Source of the DNA: Owenia fusiformis
Lineage: Eukaryota; Annelida; Polychaeta; Sabellida; Oweniidae
Length of the DNA: 64,000 nucleotides
Assembly: GCA_903813345.2 (NCBI GenBank)
Contig: CAIIXF020000005.1
Coordinates: 10,855,375-10,919,374, forward strand
Reading direction: 5' to 3'
Under the pieces are notes generated by a model that saw nothing but the letters and a program-made list of their open reading frames with translations, was not told the DNA's origin and searched no databases. Each line of letters opens with the position of its first letter. The first letter of the stretch is position 1. Shown in pieces: positions 13,211 through 26,030 of the stretch. A program made the position numbers and the translations under genes.

Positions 13211-13421
13211 TGAAATATTGTGTTTTATGGATTATGGGGTCCACACAGTGGGTGGATGCTGATACTTAGATTACTTAGGTATAGACTTCGAGATTGGATT
13301 TTGTCCGTCCCACATCATTCGAGACTGAATGCCCTACCTTGAATAAATACTATTATACATCTATTTTGTTTTATTAAGCAAAAATTGCACATCATTCCAT
13401 ATAGACGCAAGTAATCGTTCA

Positions 13422-13493
13422 ATTTTTTATTTTTTATTTTATTTTTTTTTTTATTTTATTTTTTTATTTTATTTTTTTTTATTTTTTTTTTTT
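13422..13493. repeat. T-rich low-complexity tract
   Basis: About 72 bases of T runs separated by single A residues. Could be a decayed poly(A) tail of a minus-strand retroposon, but no adjoining body was recognised. Confidence 0.9.
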
Positions 13494-15080
13494 GAATTCT
13501 GACGATAGGGTTAATAAATATGGAAATCATATTTGTAGGAAAATAATACATGAATGTAAAAATATGAGTTTTTCTGAATTTAAGTATGCACTTTGAAATT
13601 TTTAGAAAAGATATGACAAGGAATGATATGAGCAAGAAATAGTTTAAAGTTGAAATATTTTTTCTGAATTCCACTCAGCCCACTCGCTAGATCTGGTTCT
13701 ACCTTTAAGAATTCATAAATAAATGACTGCAACCCTGGATATGATGACTTTAAGAAAACAGTGGGCTTTAATTATTCTTGAATTTACGTAACCGTTTCTG
13801 TAATGATCCCCAGACAAGCAACGTCAACATGCCTTAGTCACATTAATAGATATGACAAATGTTTTGTGTATTACGGGTAACATTTTGCGTCAATCTTGCT
13901 ATTAATCACTGGCTTATTACTTGCACCTCGTCAAATGTAGAGCAAGATGAGTAATGTCATCGGTATAAAAGTAAGATATGTAAGAAGGGAGCAAGCTGTA
14001 CATCGAGTATGGTATAGTAACTTTGGAAAAATGAATAAATTGATAAAATCGAAACACCCTTAAAACATAAAAATGTGGTTTAACCATTATGGTAGCCTCC
14101 ACCATCTCCGTAACAAAAAATTGTACAGTTTCATGATCTAATTGTGTACACTTTTTAAAAGGTTAACTGGTCATTTGATCAGAAAGCTTTATTTTATCCA
14201 AGCCAGTCATCAAACCAAACAAGTTCAAACATCATACCCCTCCCCAAATAACAAATATGGAGTTCAATATTATGGATTTCTGTTACTGTTAAGAAACATG
14301 GATTGCAAAGGGAGGAATAGACTGGAATTCTCCCATGCAGTTATTGAATAAGAGCAGACGGCAGAGGAAAATCCGATTGAACATCATTTTTGAACGATCT
14401 CTTGCTGAGATCCATATACCTTTGAAAACATTATTGAAGCAATCGGCGTTTGTATATGAGGCTGGTGCTCCATATATTTGCTGAACAATCTGCCTACATC
14501 CACTTCAAGTCAAATAAGTATCCTAGTGCTTCACAACCGTTAAAGTATTCAGTCCCGACTGGCTTAGGCCAAAATTTACATCGTTTTTTTTTTTAGCATA
14601 ATATTTATTTCCTTCATAATCAAAAAATACACAAAATATCTACTACCAATCGCCAAAGGCATTCTAGGTAGTTTAAATTACAATAGAGGATTAATTTACA
14701 TCGTTGACACATAGAGTTAGTCCAAGTCAGTGAAAAACTGTTTTTATCATCCTGAAATCGGGCCGTGTGTTGACCCATGGGGAACAGTCTGAATGCAATA
14801 ATGACAGCTTCTTTATCTCCTTTTTCAATATGCATGCGCAGGGAAATATAAATCATGGAAGACCGGTTTTAGAAAGGGATTCACCTACAAAGGGTGAGAC
14901 CCTATGGTCCTTTTGAATGCAAGCATATGAGATCGAATGCACGGAACTACTAAATCGAAAGTTCGTTCCAAGCTAAGCATTTTCAAAGATGAAGATGATT
15001 ACCATGGAATTGGCAAACGCGCGGTCAACAGGTTGGTGTCTGAACAGACTGTCTGTATAACCCGAGGAACAGAAAGTCTG
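13494..15080. other. Non-coding stretch, nothing recognised
   Basis: Short chance frames only. A poly-T run is present at 14585-14594. Confidence 0.35.
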
Positions 15081-15230
15081 AGCTTGTATTCTCGAATGCA
15101 ACTTCCGACTGCCGGCTACCGGATTAACCTTCTATTTTATGGGCAACTCATTTAAATATGAATAGTACTTGCCACCATTCCGTTTATATCTAAATGAGTT
15201 GGTCATAAAATAGTAGGTTAATCCGGTAGC
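15081..15230. repeat. Short inverted-repeat element (CTACCGGATTAACCT family)
   Basis: Starts AGCTTGTATTCTCGAATGCAA and contains inverted arms at 15115-15158 and 15187-15230 (GCTACCGGATTAACCT against AGGTTAATCCGGTAGC). Related in sequence to the element at 17234-17320, which shares AGCTTGTA, CGAATGCAAC and CTACCGGATTAAC. Confidence 0.75.
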
Positions 15231-17233
15231 CTGTCATCTAAATGTGACATGGATCCATTAACAAACTTTAGAATCAGATGATATGAAAATCTCAAATACC
15301 AGAAAAAACCATTTTAGTCATATTTGTTAAAAAAATGAAAAATAAAAGTAGCAACAAATTCATATATATAGCCTCTGTGTCTTGTTTTAAACTAAGGTAT
15401 ACGAGGCTCTCTAAATGATGTCAAACGGATACACAAGTTAGATAAACCCAATTAAGTCTCTGATTCAAAGTGAATACTATTTAATATTTAATGCTTTAAA
15501 TGTTACCATTTGAATGGGTCTGATTAATGTAGAGACAAAAAGCCTCCTCGATTCATATGATCACACAATATTTTGTACCTTTAATTAATATCAGTACAAA
15601 ACACTCCAAGTGAAAGTCATTAGACCAAGTAGCCAGCAGATATTAATCGAGTTAAAGAGATACTTACATTTACACTATGGTAAGCCAAATTATGTCATTA
15701 ATTTCAGTGTATTGTAAAGACGTTCACGGAATTGTAGTTTGCGACCTTTTCTTTTTGATGTCAAATTGCGTGTGGTAGAAACGTTCCATTGAAGAGGCTC
15801 CAATTATGGACAAGTCTCCCCCATCAAGTTCGAAGTGCCATATTCCATTAGCGAAAATTTTAACTGTCAGATTAAGATGTACTTTAATCTTGGTCAAGTG
15901 AAAGTTTTCCGCTTAATTCAATTTGTTATAAAACTGTTCAGAACGCGTGACTGCTACTAAAATTGCTTCTGCGGCTCACTAAATTCAAACAAAGATAGCG
16001 GGAATGAAAAACATTTAGTGATGAGATCTCGCTAGAATGCCGCGTGCGTTTTAGGAAGATGGTATTTTTAAAATGTATAGACAGCATACAAATTACAATT
16101 ATGCCTAATTTTGACTTTGAGTACCTTTCAGATCATAAGAATGATTGGATATGCCTCAAACACATGTCTAAGCATTCATTTTTCAACAATGAACTTTTCT
16201 CATTACTTAGCTTTACACATAATGACACTCGAAAGCGTTCAACCTCATCAACTGCTATCCTCGATCATTTGGCAAGACACAAGCGGCAATTGTTGAATCC
16301 TCGGCGCTTTTGACTGCCAATACAACAAGAAGCAATAATTCAGTCTGGAATGAGTAGATTAACGCTGAAATTGCATTTACACTAAATAATCAAAGGTGAA
16401 CGAGTTAATAAGATACCTTTTTATACATTAATCACAATGGACCTGACTGTTTCTTCAACCAATTGTCAATTTACTGAGGGTTTCCTTTTCATGTATTTTA
16501 TAGCAGAGAAAAGAAATTAGATGTCAACTGAACACTCGTTTGTCTTATGGGAAGTCCTTTAATTTGTAAAGGAAACAGTGCGACAGTAGTATGAGATGAT
16601 CATGAATGATGATGTTCTCTTTTAATTGAAGACATTTATTTACGAGTATTAACAAATTTTATGGTTTTCTCATGATTACTTGATATCATAAACTCATGAA
16701 GTTATTTAGTTCAGGATTTAGATTTTTAATTAATAGGATCTCTTAGATTCAATATTATTCATCGCGTGGAGAAGATTGACTCAAGGATGAGATGTCAATG
16801 ACTTAATGAGTCCAATTTTTTTGAGGGCTCAAAACGAAGGCCTGAGGCCGAGTTTTAAGGCTGAAGTACAAGAATAGAGTAGCACAATGACTTTACGGTT
16901 TCATTTTTTTACAATGCATGGTGATAAGGGGAAACATTAGTGTGTGTTAAAATGTTATAAACATTATCATTAATAATTAGCCAAGTAGGTGCTTTCTCAT
17001 ATCTTATGTTGAGATCACTTAGATGTTTTCCTTGGAATTTACTTTTGCAAAAATTATTTCGATGTGTTTTACTTAAAGAAAGAATTTAAGCACATTACTC
17101 TGAATGATTTATGAGTGATCTAATATACTCGTTTCTTGAATGCTTGCCTTAAAGCTCGGCCTGGTAGTCTCATTTTAAGACTCATGTTTGGTTACGCGTT
17201 TACTAAATCAACAATGTACTGTATTCAGAGCTT
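15231..17233. other. Non-coding stretch, nothing recognised
   Basis: AT-rich with chance frames only; the overlapping frames at 16044-16313 and 16111-16296 have no recognisable domain. Confidence 0.35.
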
Positions 17234-17320
17234 AGCTTGTAATCGCGAATGCAACTAACGGCTAGCGCCTACCGGATTAACTTAATATTTTATGACCTTT
17301 GCGATTTGCGAATACAAGCT
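17234..17320. repeat. 87-bp inverted-repeat element, relative of 15081-15230
   Basis: Ends AGCTTGTAATCGCGAATG and, inverted, CGCGATTTGCGAATACAAGCT-like sequence at 17299-17320. The interior carries CTACCGGATTAACTT and ATTTTATGACC shared with the 15-kb copy. Short MITE-like unit. Confidence 0.6.
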
Positions 17321-17703
17321 TAGTTAATGAATGGTAATACTGTGTTCTGATTGGTCAAACCCTAGAAATGCACGTTTGTATTAGCGTGAATAGAAGAAAA
17401 GACACTAATCTGATCCTAATCATAGAATGAAATGCATAGAATTAATGGTATACGTTCTATTGCTGGATCAAAATGTCCTCGCCAATTAATCCTAGCAATG
17501 AATGTTAATTCGTAATGAAAGAACTTCTTCGATGATCATTCATGATGTTTTCTTACGATGAAGGATGTCTTTACATCATGATTATAGATGTTTACAAGCT
17601 ATGATGCGATTTATGAATTGTGATATCATTGTCCAAGGGGCTTACATTTAATGTATTCACATACATGATACGTACAGTACTTTTATGTATTCAGTATCAC
17701 TAT

Positions 17704-17895
17704 AAGTCAATGTTATTTAACACGACAGACAATGATATCGGTGGCCTGTTATCTTTTTCTATCCCTCGATTTAATGATTTGTCAGCACATGAAATATACC
17801 AAATCAAATTGGAATCTAAAAAGACTAATGACTCTGTTAAGAATGTGACTTTTCAGGACCTCTTGATTAATGTTTGGAGAGCAATAATAGATCAA
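17704..17895 (+). other. Possible isolated coding-like segment
   Basis: Part of a long open frame (17620-18249) whose downstream half runs antisense through a LINE 3' region and is certainly spurious. The part before 17896 encodes a peptide with ordinary amino-acid composition (NDIGGLLSFSIPRF...SAHEIYQIK...VWRAIIDQLYG). I do not recognise the family and see no decisive splice sites. It could be an exon, a gene relic or chance. Confidence 0.15.
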
Positions 17896-17979
17896 CTCTA
17901 CGGGGCAGGGGGGGGGGGATCTCCCAAAGTTCAGCCTTCATATTCGATCACGTGGTACCCATGTGCTAGATCCATATTT

Positions 17980-19255
17980 TTTTATTTTTTTTTATTTTTA
18001 TTTATTTATTCATATACATTTCAACATCAAATGTACAGTAAACGGGTGACACTTCACGTGTATATTCCCGTGTTTATCATCAAACATGAAATGTACAGAT
18101 TGGGGATCTGCTTGTGTGATGAATGCTACTATCTATGTCTGACTAAGAATGTGTCATATAATGCCCACTATGGTTATCTGAAATTGATATTATTGATTGA
18201 TAAAATATTTTTTCAATTCTTTTTTCATAATAAAAATACTTCCAGATGATGTTATTTAAATAGGTAATGAATTCCAAATTGATGGTGCAGTAAAAGATAT
18301 CAAAGCTTTACCATAATTTGTTCGAATTTTGGGTTTGTCATAGTTTACCCTATTTCGGGTGTTGTAAACATGTCTCTCTTGGATGGTACTGAAGAGGTTT
18401 GGAAAAATTTTATGATAATTATGGAGTTTATTAATCCATTTGTACATGAAAAGGCATTTCAACTGCTTATTAATTTCAAATATATTCAAAATGTTCAGTT
18501 GTTTGAATAGGGGAAGGGAATGTGCTCTGTAGTTACTGTTTGTTGCAATACGTGTAAATCTTTTCTGCAAAATATGAAGGGAGTTTAACAAACCACTACC
18601 TGCTTCACCCCGTAAATAAGGGAATAATAGATGCTCAAGAATGCTTTATCATTTAACAGTTGTTTGACCCTATATAGAATACCAATGGTTCTTAGATTTT
18701 AGCATTTACGGACATAATATGACGGTTCCAGTTTAAGTTTTGATCAATTGTAATACCAAGAAAACTAATGTTATCAGCCTGGTGAAGCTTCTTTTTATTA
18801 AGATAGATGTTTATGTTATTTGCATTATATCTTTTTTGACTTGAGGTGAAATATATTTTGTTTTATCCGCATTAAGGGATAATTTATTAGTGATAAGCCA
18901 CTCCTCTATTAGTTTTAGTTCAGTATTGAGTATATCAGCAAGTTCAGTTAGATTTTTACCTTTTATCAATAAATTGGTATCATCCGCGAATAAAACAAAA
19001 AACAATCGTGGAGAAGAAAGGTAAATGTCATTTATGTACAGAATAAAGAAAAGTGGTCCAAGAATTGAACCTTGAGGGATTCCACACGTGATAATTCAGG
19101 CTCAGATAAGATATTGTTGTAAAATGTTTTCTTAATTCTGTGTGTAAAATAGCTTTTGATCCAATTGAGCGCAACACCACGGATGCCATAAAATTCAAGT
19201 TTACTAAATAGGATGTTGTGATCAATTGTATCGAAGGCATCGAAGATGTCCAATG
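17980..19255 (-). pseudogene. 5'-truncated non-LTR retrotransposon (CR1/Jockey-group LINE), reverse transcriptase relic
   Basis: Read on the minus strand, the fragment starts inside the reverse transcriptase. Blocks seen in order: DAFDTIDHNIL and FYGIRGVALNWIKSY (19253 leftwards), GIPQGSILGPLFFILYIND (around 19085-19035), the catalytic FADDTNLL motif (around 18990), KLSLNADKTKY (around 18870), then the C-terminal region LHILQKRFTRIATN...SLPLFKQLNIL...IWNSLPI (18591-18256). Frameshifts and stops separate the blocks, so it is inactive. Beyond the coding end lies ~250 bp of 3' UTR and an A-rich tail, visible on the plus strand as T-rich sequence at 17980-18010. The 5' truncation is typical of LINE insertions. 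Clade assignment is approximate. Confidence 0.9.
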
Positions 19256-19314
19256 GACATCGTATCAGATATTAAGCTGATAAGAACAGATAAGCCTGTA
19301 TATAAGGCTTACAT

Positions 19315-19475
19315 GACTATATAGGAATCCAGCTGACCGTTGTCCGCCATTTTGAATATCATGTGATAGATCCATATAAGGCTTGTATGACCATATGGGA
19401 TGACTAAGGGGAATCCCCGAATACGATAGACTATGATAGTATTATGGGAGCTACTCACTTCTTCTGACTACGGGG
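19315..19475. repeat. Dispersed repeat arm shared with 43480-43980
   Basis: This ~160-bp segment (GACCGTTGTCCGCCATTTT ... ATAGATCCATATAAGGC ... GAATCCCCGAATACGATAG ... GGGAGCTACTCACTTCTTCTG) is the reverse complement of 43480-43640 and matches 43868-43980 directly over much of its length. A G-run followed by ATCTCCCAAA at 17908-17925 resembles the interior of the 43-kb copy, so the LINE may be inserted in this element. Confidence 0.75.
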
Positions 19476-21615
19476 TCTATATACATGTATCTTGAAGCTT
19501 ATTAGATATCATTTATATGTTCCTTTGACTTGTAATCTTGGATTGTGATAATGGTTCTTGAAGGTAGCAGAGAGTATTATACATTGTCAGTGCTACCGAT
19601 AGATCATGGTCTGGGATATTTGGGATTTGCTTTCTTTATAACTGGTTCTACTCTAATTGTATGTTTCATTTTCAAGCTTTATTCTGTTACACATTTTCGT
19701 ATTTTCCCTTTTGCACTAATGCATTTTGTACATCTTTAGGTTGTCAGAGCTTCGGTTGAACCAATATTGGTAACGAAGTTTAACAAGTGCAAGGTTACAT
19801 GTAATGACATCTAAGAATGTAAACTTTGTTACAAAAATAGCAATCTCAGGTCGGCTTAACATCGGGTGAGCGCCTTCACCTTTCACTTTTTACTTTATAC
19901 CCCAGCTACAGTTATAATTGATTTAGAAATTGGTTTTATTAATGTATAGATCAGAGGTATTCAGTTCAAAGTTTGTGTACCACTTATATTCACTTCTGCG
20001 ATTTACTGCAATAATCTTTTATATTATTCAGACGGCTAAATGAGATTACATTGCAGCTTTTATGAAACATGGGTAAAGTCATTCTTCTTTACATTTCAAG
20101 GATCCGTATTTAACTCGATTTAATGAACGGTAAACGTTAAATCGACTTAAAATATATGACCACCAGTTATTCGTCTAAGCTACAAGTATGAGATTAATGA
20201 CCGTTAATATTTTCGGTATATCCCTGCGTTGAATATCTTTGGAATTAGGAAAGTTATTTTGTTTTTAAAACAAAGTGACATGTAATACATAGAGTTATGC
20301 AAGCTATAGGCGGAACTGACATCGTGTATGCATGTATGGCTTCAAATGTCATCTTAATATCCGTGTATATGGGAATATTATTTCAATGCTGATGTATGAT
20401 GTTTGGAGAACTTAATGTAACCTTCATTCCTAATATTGAATACTCCCAGGCATGTGATATTTATGCAACTTTTGACATTTTCAATTGTTATAGAGATCAA
20501 AAATCCAATGGTGTATGCCAAGTTTGATTTTCATATGTCTTTCTCTGAATTGTTTTGTAATGTCGCCGATTGTGTTTTTTATTTATTAATTTATTTCGTA
20601 TATAGTGAACGTCTTTTAACAAAATATTCACTTTTTAAAAAATATACTATACACGATTCTTTTTGGAGATACATGATGTTGATAGATAAGTGCACTTCAA
20701 AAATGTACTCACCTACCACTCTGGTGCTTGTTATGATTCTTGCAAACTTCGATACTCTGAATTCAAGGTTAATTGTATCCATACTCGCATATAGTATTCT
20801 TAATTTTCTTTAAATTTTTGCATGTAATACGGGTAACATAGTAGTTTTCTGCCTGTCAAATAGGTAAATAAGTCCCTTAAGGTGGGACTAGATGGACATC
20901 TCAGTATTACCAACTAATGTGAAGGTTAAAGTTGATTGGCCAGAATATTATGTAGTTGGTCTACCTGTTATGTTGTTGGCGTCGGAATAAATAATTTAGG
21001 AAGGAGAATCCAAAAGTATAATTGCCAAGGTAGTATGTGCCCCAAGTTCATTAATCTTCATCCGATTTAGATTATCGATTAGGTTCGAATAGATAATATG
21101 TTATGGTCTGCCGATTGATAAGTTATGAGTCCCAAATGTGGTGTGATTGTCTAATAACGGATGATGGAATGGGTGTTGTAGACAATAAAAGAACGATGAA
21201 AATATTCGATCAAGATTGAACTATTATCATCATGCGGTTTATACGATCAATCAGATATGAAACAGATTTTCCTATGGGACATGCGAAAGTAATATGGTAG
21301 TACATCCCATGCAAATCCTCTCATTTGACAGTGTTTATTTTTGTGTGCCATCGGTGACGGCTGCCAACATTAAGAATTGAAATCAACTATACCTCACTGA
21401 CTCCCGAAGTAGAATCCTCTCAGTGAGTTAACCCTCCCCTAAAACCACTCTTACTTCAAAGTCAATGACATTGATGAAAGCGGTAAAATGGGTTGAATTG
21501 TAATAATCTAATTAGTTAAGGTATACCCCAAGGTTTAATTATTGTTACTATACTATGATATCTTTGTTGTAATAATTGTAGTTTTCCATAATAGTACAAT
21601 CAAAGGCAAAATAAG
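19476..21615. other. Non-coding stretch, nothing recognised
   Basis: Contains a 125-codon frame at 20436-20813 with a hydrophobic, low-complexity product and no recognisable domain. I treat it as chance. Confidence 0.35.
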
Positions 21616-21790
21616 AGGCAGGTAAAGTTACGCACTTTTAAGTGAACCTGTTCGCGAGCGTGTAATATTTTGACCCCGGGGTTCAGGTTTCACTCCACAT
21701 TTCCAGAGACCTAATTACAATTATCTTCGGTATATCTTTATATACTCAATCGGCGCGGCCTAGCGAGGGGTACAATGGTAGTTTTAAAAA
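21616..21790. repeat. Dispersed repeat, copy 1 (partner at 29605-29800)
   Basis: Shares in the same order with the second copy: TTACGCAC/TTACACG...TTTTAAG, CGCGAG.GTAATATTT, CCACTC/CCACATTT, AGAGACCTAATTACAATTAT, and TATACTCAATCGGC. Diverged, without terminal structure I can define. Confidence 0.7.
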
Positions 21791-24160
21791 ACGCGTATCT
21801 TAACCTCCCTTATGTAGGTTCAATTCACTGAGGTTTGTCCACCTTTTAAATATTATATCAAGAGCTAGGGGGTATGCTGATGTATCATATGCATCGTGCA
21901 CATATCAGGGCGGCTATGTAGGTATAGATCAAAGGCCCGGATCAAAGGGCTCAGAGGCATAATAATGTCGATTAAATCGACTGTTTTCATCTAACTTTGA
22001 TATTAATATTTTTTGCATTCACAATTTTGGTATGTTGTTGTAAGAACCAAAAGTTCAGTTAAACTAGACGGTCGTATTATATCGTACAATAAAAGGCCCC
22101 CGTTTAGTATATATAAAGTGGATTACTGAATAGTTCGAACACGAGGGTGAATAAGTATCTTGTTGAAATAATCCAATAATCTACCGACGCTAAATCATTC
22201 ATTGAAAGAGTCATTTTAGCTTACCCTAAAGTTAAGGTCGTCCAAAAACGAGCAAACAAATGTATCAAATCATGTAAAATACCCATGTTGATGTAGATTA
22301 CCTCAAATATTATGTCTATGGTTTTTGTGTTTTTCTACAAAAGAGCCCGTTGGTCTTAATCTATTTACATGCATTCAATATATTTATTAATCAAAACCAA
22401 AAAGTCGGCGACTACCAAAAAAAGTATGAAAAATAACATTTTGAATGAATAGAGAGAATACACGGGTTGTTGTGCCGTATTCAAAATTAATAATTAAACC
22501 AATATAACTAATATAAGACTAGTTATCTTGATTACCTCGGCAATTCTGGCCAGTTAAATCTTTGAAATATGAGGATAATCAAACTGCGATGTAACAAAGT
22601 TATGCTTTTCCTTTTAATTAGTAAGACAAATGGAGATAATTTTTTTCAGTAGATAATCCACAGCAGCTAATCTCTCTGGATGATGATATAGCAAATGCCC
22701 TTTTCAAAGCAATATTCAGGATTTCAGAAAAAGCGCTCTTCTTTTTTGGAGGAAGCAACATAAATAAAAATGGCGGATTCAGATTAGAAGCAATTTCAAC
22801 GTATGAAAAACAAATCTAGTATTGCTACTATTTAAAAACATTGAGAACCGTTATCCATGTGTTTGTTTATAGGAACAAAAACAATGCAGAATGATTCAAG
22901 CGGTGTCAAGGTCAAATAATTCTGCATTAAATAAATTGAACCGAACAAGCAAAAATAACTCACACATCTGGTGATCTGACACCTGATTAAAACAACATGG
23001 TACAGTAATTATAGAATATTTTGAAGCAGCACGTGTTGCGATATATTACGTGATTTCAGATAGACAGCAAATAGATGTACATCAATAATATTCATGGGAA
23101 CGATATTTTGATCAGTATAGATATTTACAAAACCCAGAGCCATGAATCACAACTTTCAGAATCACTGGATTTAGCTATTTCAGGAAGAAACATGCCTCGC
23201 CTCAGATTTTTCTTATAAACAAATAGTATAAGACAGCCTCCAGGATAAATGATTGGCGATGAATTGATTGAACGCCAGGCTCGAAGAAACTCATATTTCT
23301 ATCTTAGCCTCGACACAATGTTACATAAGCTTGATTATTAGAGCTATAGGTTTCAACCCTTCCCCGCGTGTTTCAAAATAGTTCAATTTTCAGAACATAC
23401 TGAATAACAGGATGTTTTCTTAGGTATCATGCCCCATATTCCGTAATGGAATTATTAATAATTTTTCGAAGACATAGCTAGGTTGTGACAGGACAACTAA
23501 CATATTGCATCCTGCTTAGAAAGTGTTCGCTCCAGGGTAACAAATATTAGAGACTGGTTTGTTAATAAGTCGAATATTACTCATTATAAGGTGCTTTAGA
23601 TACTAAATGTCAAATATTACGTGTCTTTCTTAAAGGACGTCGAAACGCACTGAACGAAACTGGAGATCGGCCATTGCTTAATGTTGGCAAAAACCATTTT
23701 CAATGGTAAGAATAGAGGTTCTTAAATAGAGCATTGGGCTTGCCTCTTAGAACTTTTTATTGGCTCCAATGCTGTATTCAGGTTGAAAAAAATGTGATAA
23801 ATCATGCCAAACTATATGTGATTACGTAACTTAGCATGACTAATAAAGGAAACTGAAATAATGAAAAAACACACAATAAAAATGAATATTACAATTTATG
23901 ATTAGGTGATAAGTCGGAGTTACACTAGCACCTAGAAATACGCCACTACTGCATCTCGACTTTCAAGGTGGTTATAACACATTGTGGTTGAAACAACTGA
24001 AACCTTGTAAATCAAGGTGCCATGGTTGAGGCCTATGTCTACTTTTTACCCTTATAAAAACGTTTCTGGTTGAATTTCAGGTATTTTCAATAATATTGTT
24101 CAAGATGTTTTGCTATGTATCAAAAGAAATTAAGCATAGTCCCAGTTTTAACATATTCGT
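21791..24160. other. Non-coding stretch, nothing recognised
   Basis: Only short chance frames; no repeat or RNA gene recognised. Confidence 0.35.
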
Positions 24161-24965
24161 TTACCCTACTATCACACCAAACTAGTTCTCACTACGTTCT
24201 CAAAAACGGGCTTCAACTGTGTACGAACGGACTGGACCTACTAAGAACCGTTTGGGATCTATTAACAAACTTCATCGAACGTACTCGAACGGGTAGGTCC
24301 TCTAGAACTTAGACAATGCTCAAAATGTTCTCGTGGTCGTCACGTTCTACAATTAGAACGAGTGACAACGTACTAACGACGAGCTGGACGTACTACGAAC
24401 GGAACCGTCGTACTTCAATCCTACTAGGGACGTTTTAACAACGAGTTGAATTGTCTGAGGACGTGTTGAGAACGAGGTAGAACTAATTGCAAACGGGTTT
24501 AAACTGATTGAGAACGTATTTAACACTGCTTATGAACGAGTTAGCAAAAATATAGCTATCACACCAAACAAGTTGCCACTGCGTTCTTCAAAACTGTGTG
24601 CGAACGGAATGAACGTAGCTGCAACTTTCTAAGGTCTATTTACGAACTTTATGATCGTTCTCAGACGGGAATGTGATTTTAGAATTTTGAATCGATTCAA
24701 AATTCGATGGCGACCATAACGTTCTGTAAACAGGTCATGTTGACCTTCTAGACTAAGGGACGCGTTCTACTACGTTGCACACCGACGTGGTGCGACCTGA
24801 ACGAACTGCGAACGAGAAGGACGTATTGAAGACTGTTTAAGAACGAAGAAGCTAATTATTTCAGACATATTTCCCGACCACAGCCAGATTGAGCCCGTTT
24901 TACGACGTTTTCGTAGGACTGGCAAGAACGGGTAAGAACGAGTTTGGTGTGATAGGGGGGTTACC
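24161..24965. mobile_element. GAACG-rich element with terminal inverted repeats and TTACC target duplication
   Basis: Terminal inverted repeats: CTATCACACCAAACTAGTTCT from 24169, and its complement AGAACGAGTTTGGTGTGATAG ending at 24955. The 5-bp direct repeat TTACC flanks the element (24161-24165 and 24961-24965). The body is unlike the AT-rich surroundings: GAACG or CGTTC recurs well over fifteen times in ~800 bp. The left-end motif occurs again internally at 24560 (CTATCACACCAAACAAGTTG), followed by similar sequence, so the element looks like two diverged ~395-bp units in tandem. No coding frame of interest. Likely a non-autonomous DNA transposon whose repeated motif could be a transposase-binding site; superfamily unknown. 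Confidence 0.7.
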
Positions 24966-25134
24966 AGTTTGATTTTCAGAAAACTTCATACATTGGTAAT
25001 CCAAAAAGAGTTTTAAACGTGTTGCCATTGAACATATAATCCAATCAAATGTCGACCAAGGTAAGTACGTTTTCTTGATATTGCCTCAGCTTTTGACTGC
25101 TAACCTCACCATCTCTTGCTTTACTTAAATAAAA

Positions 25135-26030
25135 ATCATAAACAAGCGTCTAAACCCGCTCAGACCACTGCAAAAGAAATTAAATTGTAATGTCCTTGAA
25201 TCAATCTTCATGTCTTTCATTCTAGCACTCTTTGAATATTGCGCAATGCTGTATGACTCTCATGTTCGAAGTGTCCTTAATGTATTAAACAAATTATCTT
25301 ATCAAGCTGTCATTATATGCAGTGGATGCTTGAGTGGTAGTAGTTCAATTGAGGTAAAGAATACTCTCATATGGCCTGATCTAGAAACAAGTTTAGGCGG
25401 TCAATGCAAATAAACAAATTTACGTTTAGGATCTCAAACCAAGCTACGTGACAGATAATATCACACCAAGCTCTGTGACAGATATTTTTGAACCTCCGAG
25501 AATTCAAAACCCTTTTGAACTTCGAATCAATCTTGAGTTCAAAATATCTGCCAACTTCGTTTGTGCGAATTTCATCTCCCATTGGAATAAGCTACATAAG
25601 CATATTCGAGAAAGTAAAACACTTGCCAACTTTTATCATATACAAAAAAGAGAAAATTCCAAAGCCTTACTTTCTACCAACCACTAAATTAAAGTTAACA
25701 AAAATCAAACAATGGTTCTTATAGGTTTAGAGTTGACCTTTTCCAAAAATTATATGGCCACTCCTTAACTTATATTTGAACACCTAACTGTATTTGTGAT
25801 ACTCCTGAAACACCCAAACATTTGTTCTTCTATTGTCCAAACATAGCACAAAATAGTTATGTACTTTTCTTGCAATTGTAGAGACTTACAAGCCTACTGC
25901 TATAAAGAATTATGATTTATATTTAAACCAATTCATAGATTTTCTGAAATATGGCAGTGCCATGCTATCGCTTGCACAAAATAACGATCTTTTTGGTGTT
26001 GTTGCAAACTTTTTGATAAAGAACATGTAA
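25135..26030 (+). pseudogene. LINE relic, C-terminal part of the reverse transcriptase ORF
   Basis: Three frame-shifted pieces give the characteristic end of CR1/Jockey-type LINE proteins. First, LNPLRPLQKKLN...SFILALFEYCAMLYDSH (25148-25400). Second, DNITPSSVTDIF...FVCANFISHWNKLHKHIRE (25448-25687). Third, a zinc-knuckle-like CICDTPETPKHLFFYC (from 25789; C-x-C-x8-H-x4-C), followed by FLKYGSAMLSLAQNND...ANFLIKNM and a stop at 26028-26030. The catalytic domain is absent, so this is a dead 5'-truncated copy. It is a different family from the minus-strand LINE at 18-19 kb. Confidence 0.85.

Noticed and set aside
17620-18249. 209-codon open frame as one gene
   Set aside because: Its second half runs antisense through the LINE 3' UTR and T-rich tail, and a G-run sits in the middle. 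Only the first part is kept, as a weak candidate segment.
20436-20813. 125-codon hydrophobic ORF
   Set aside because: AT-driven composition, no domain, and no neighbouring exon-like frames.
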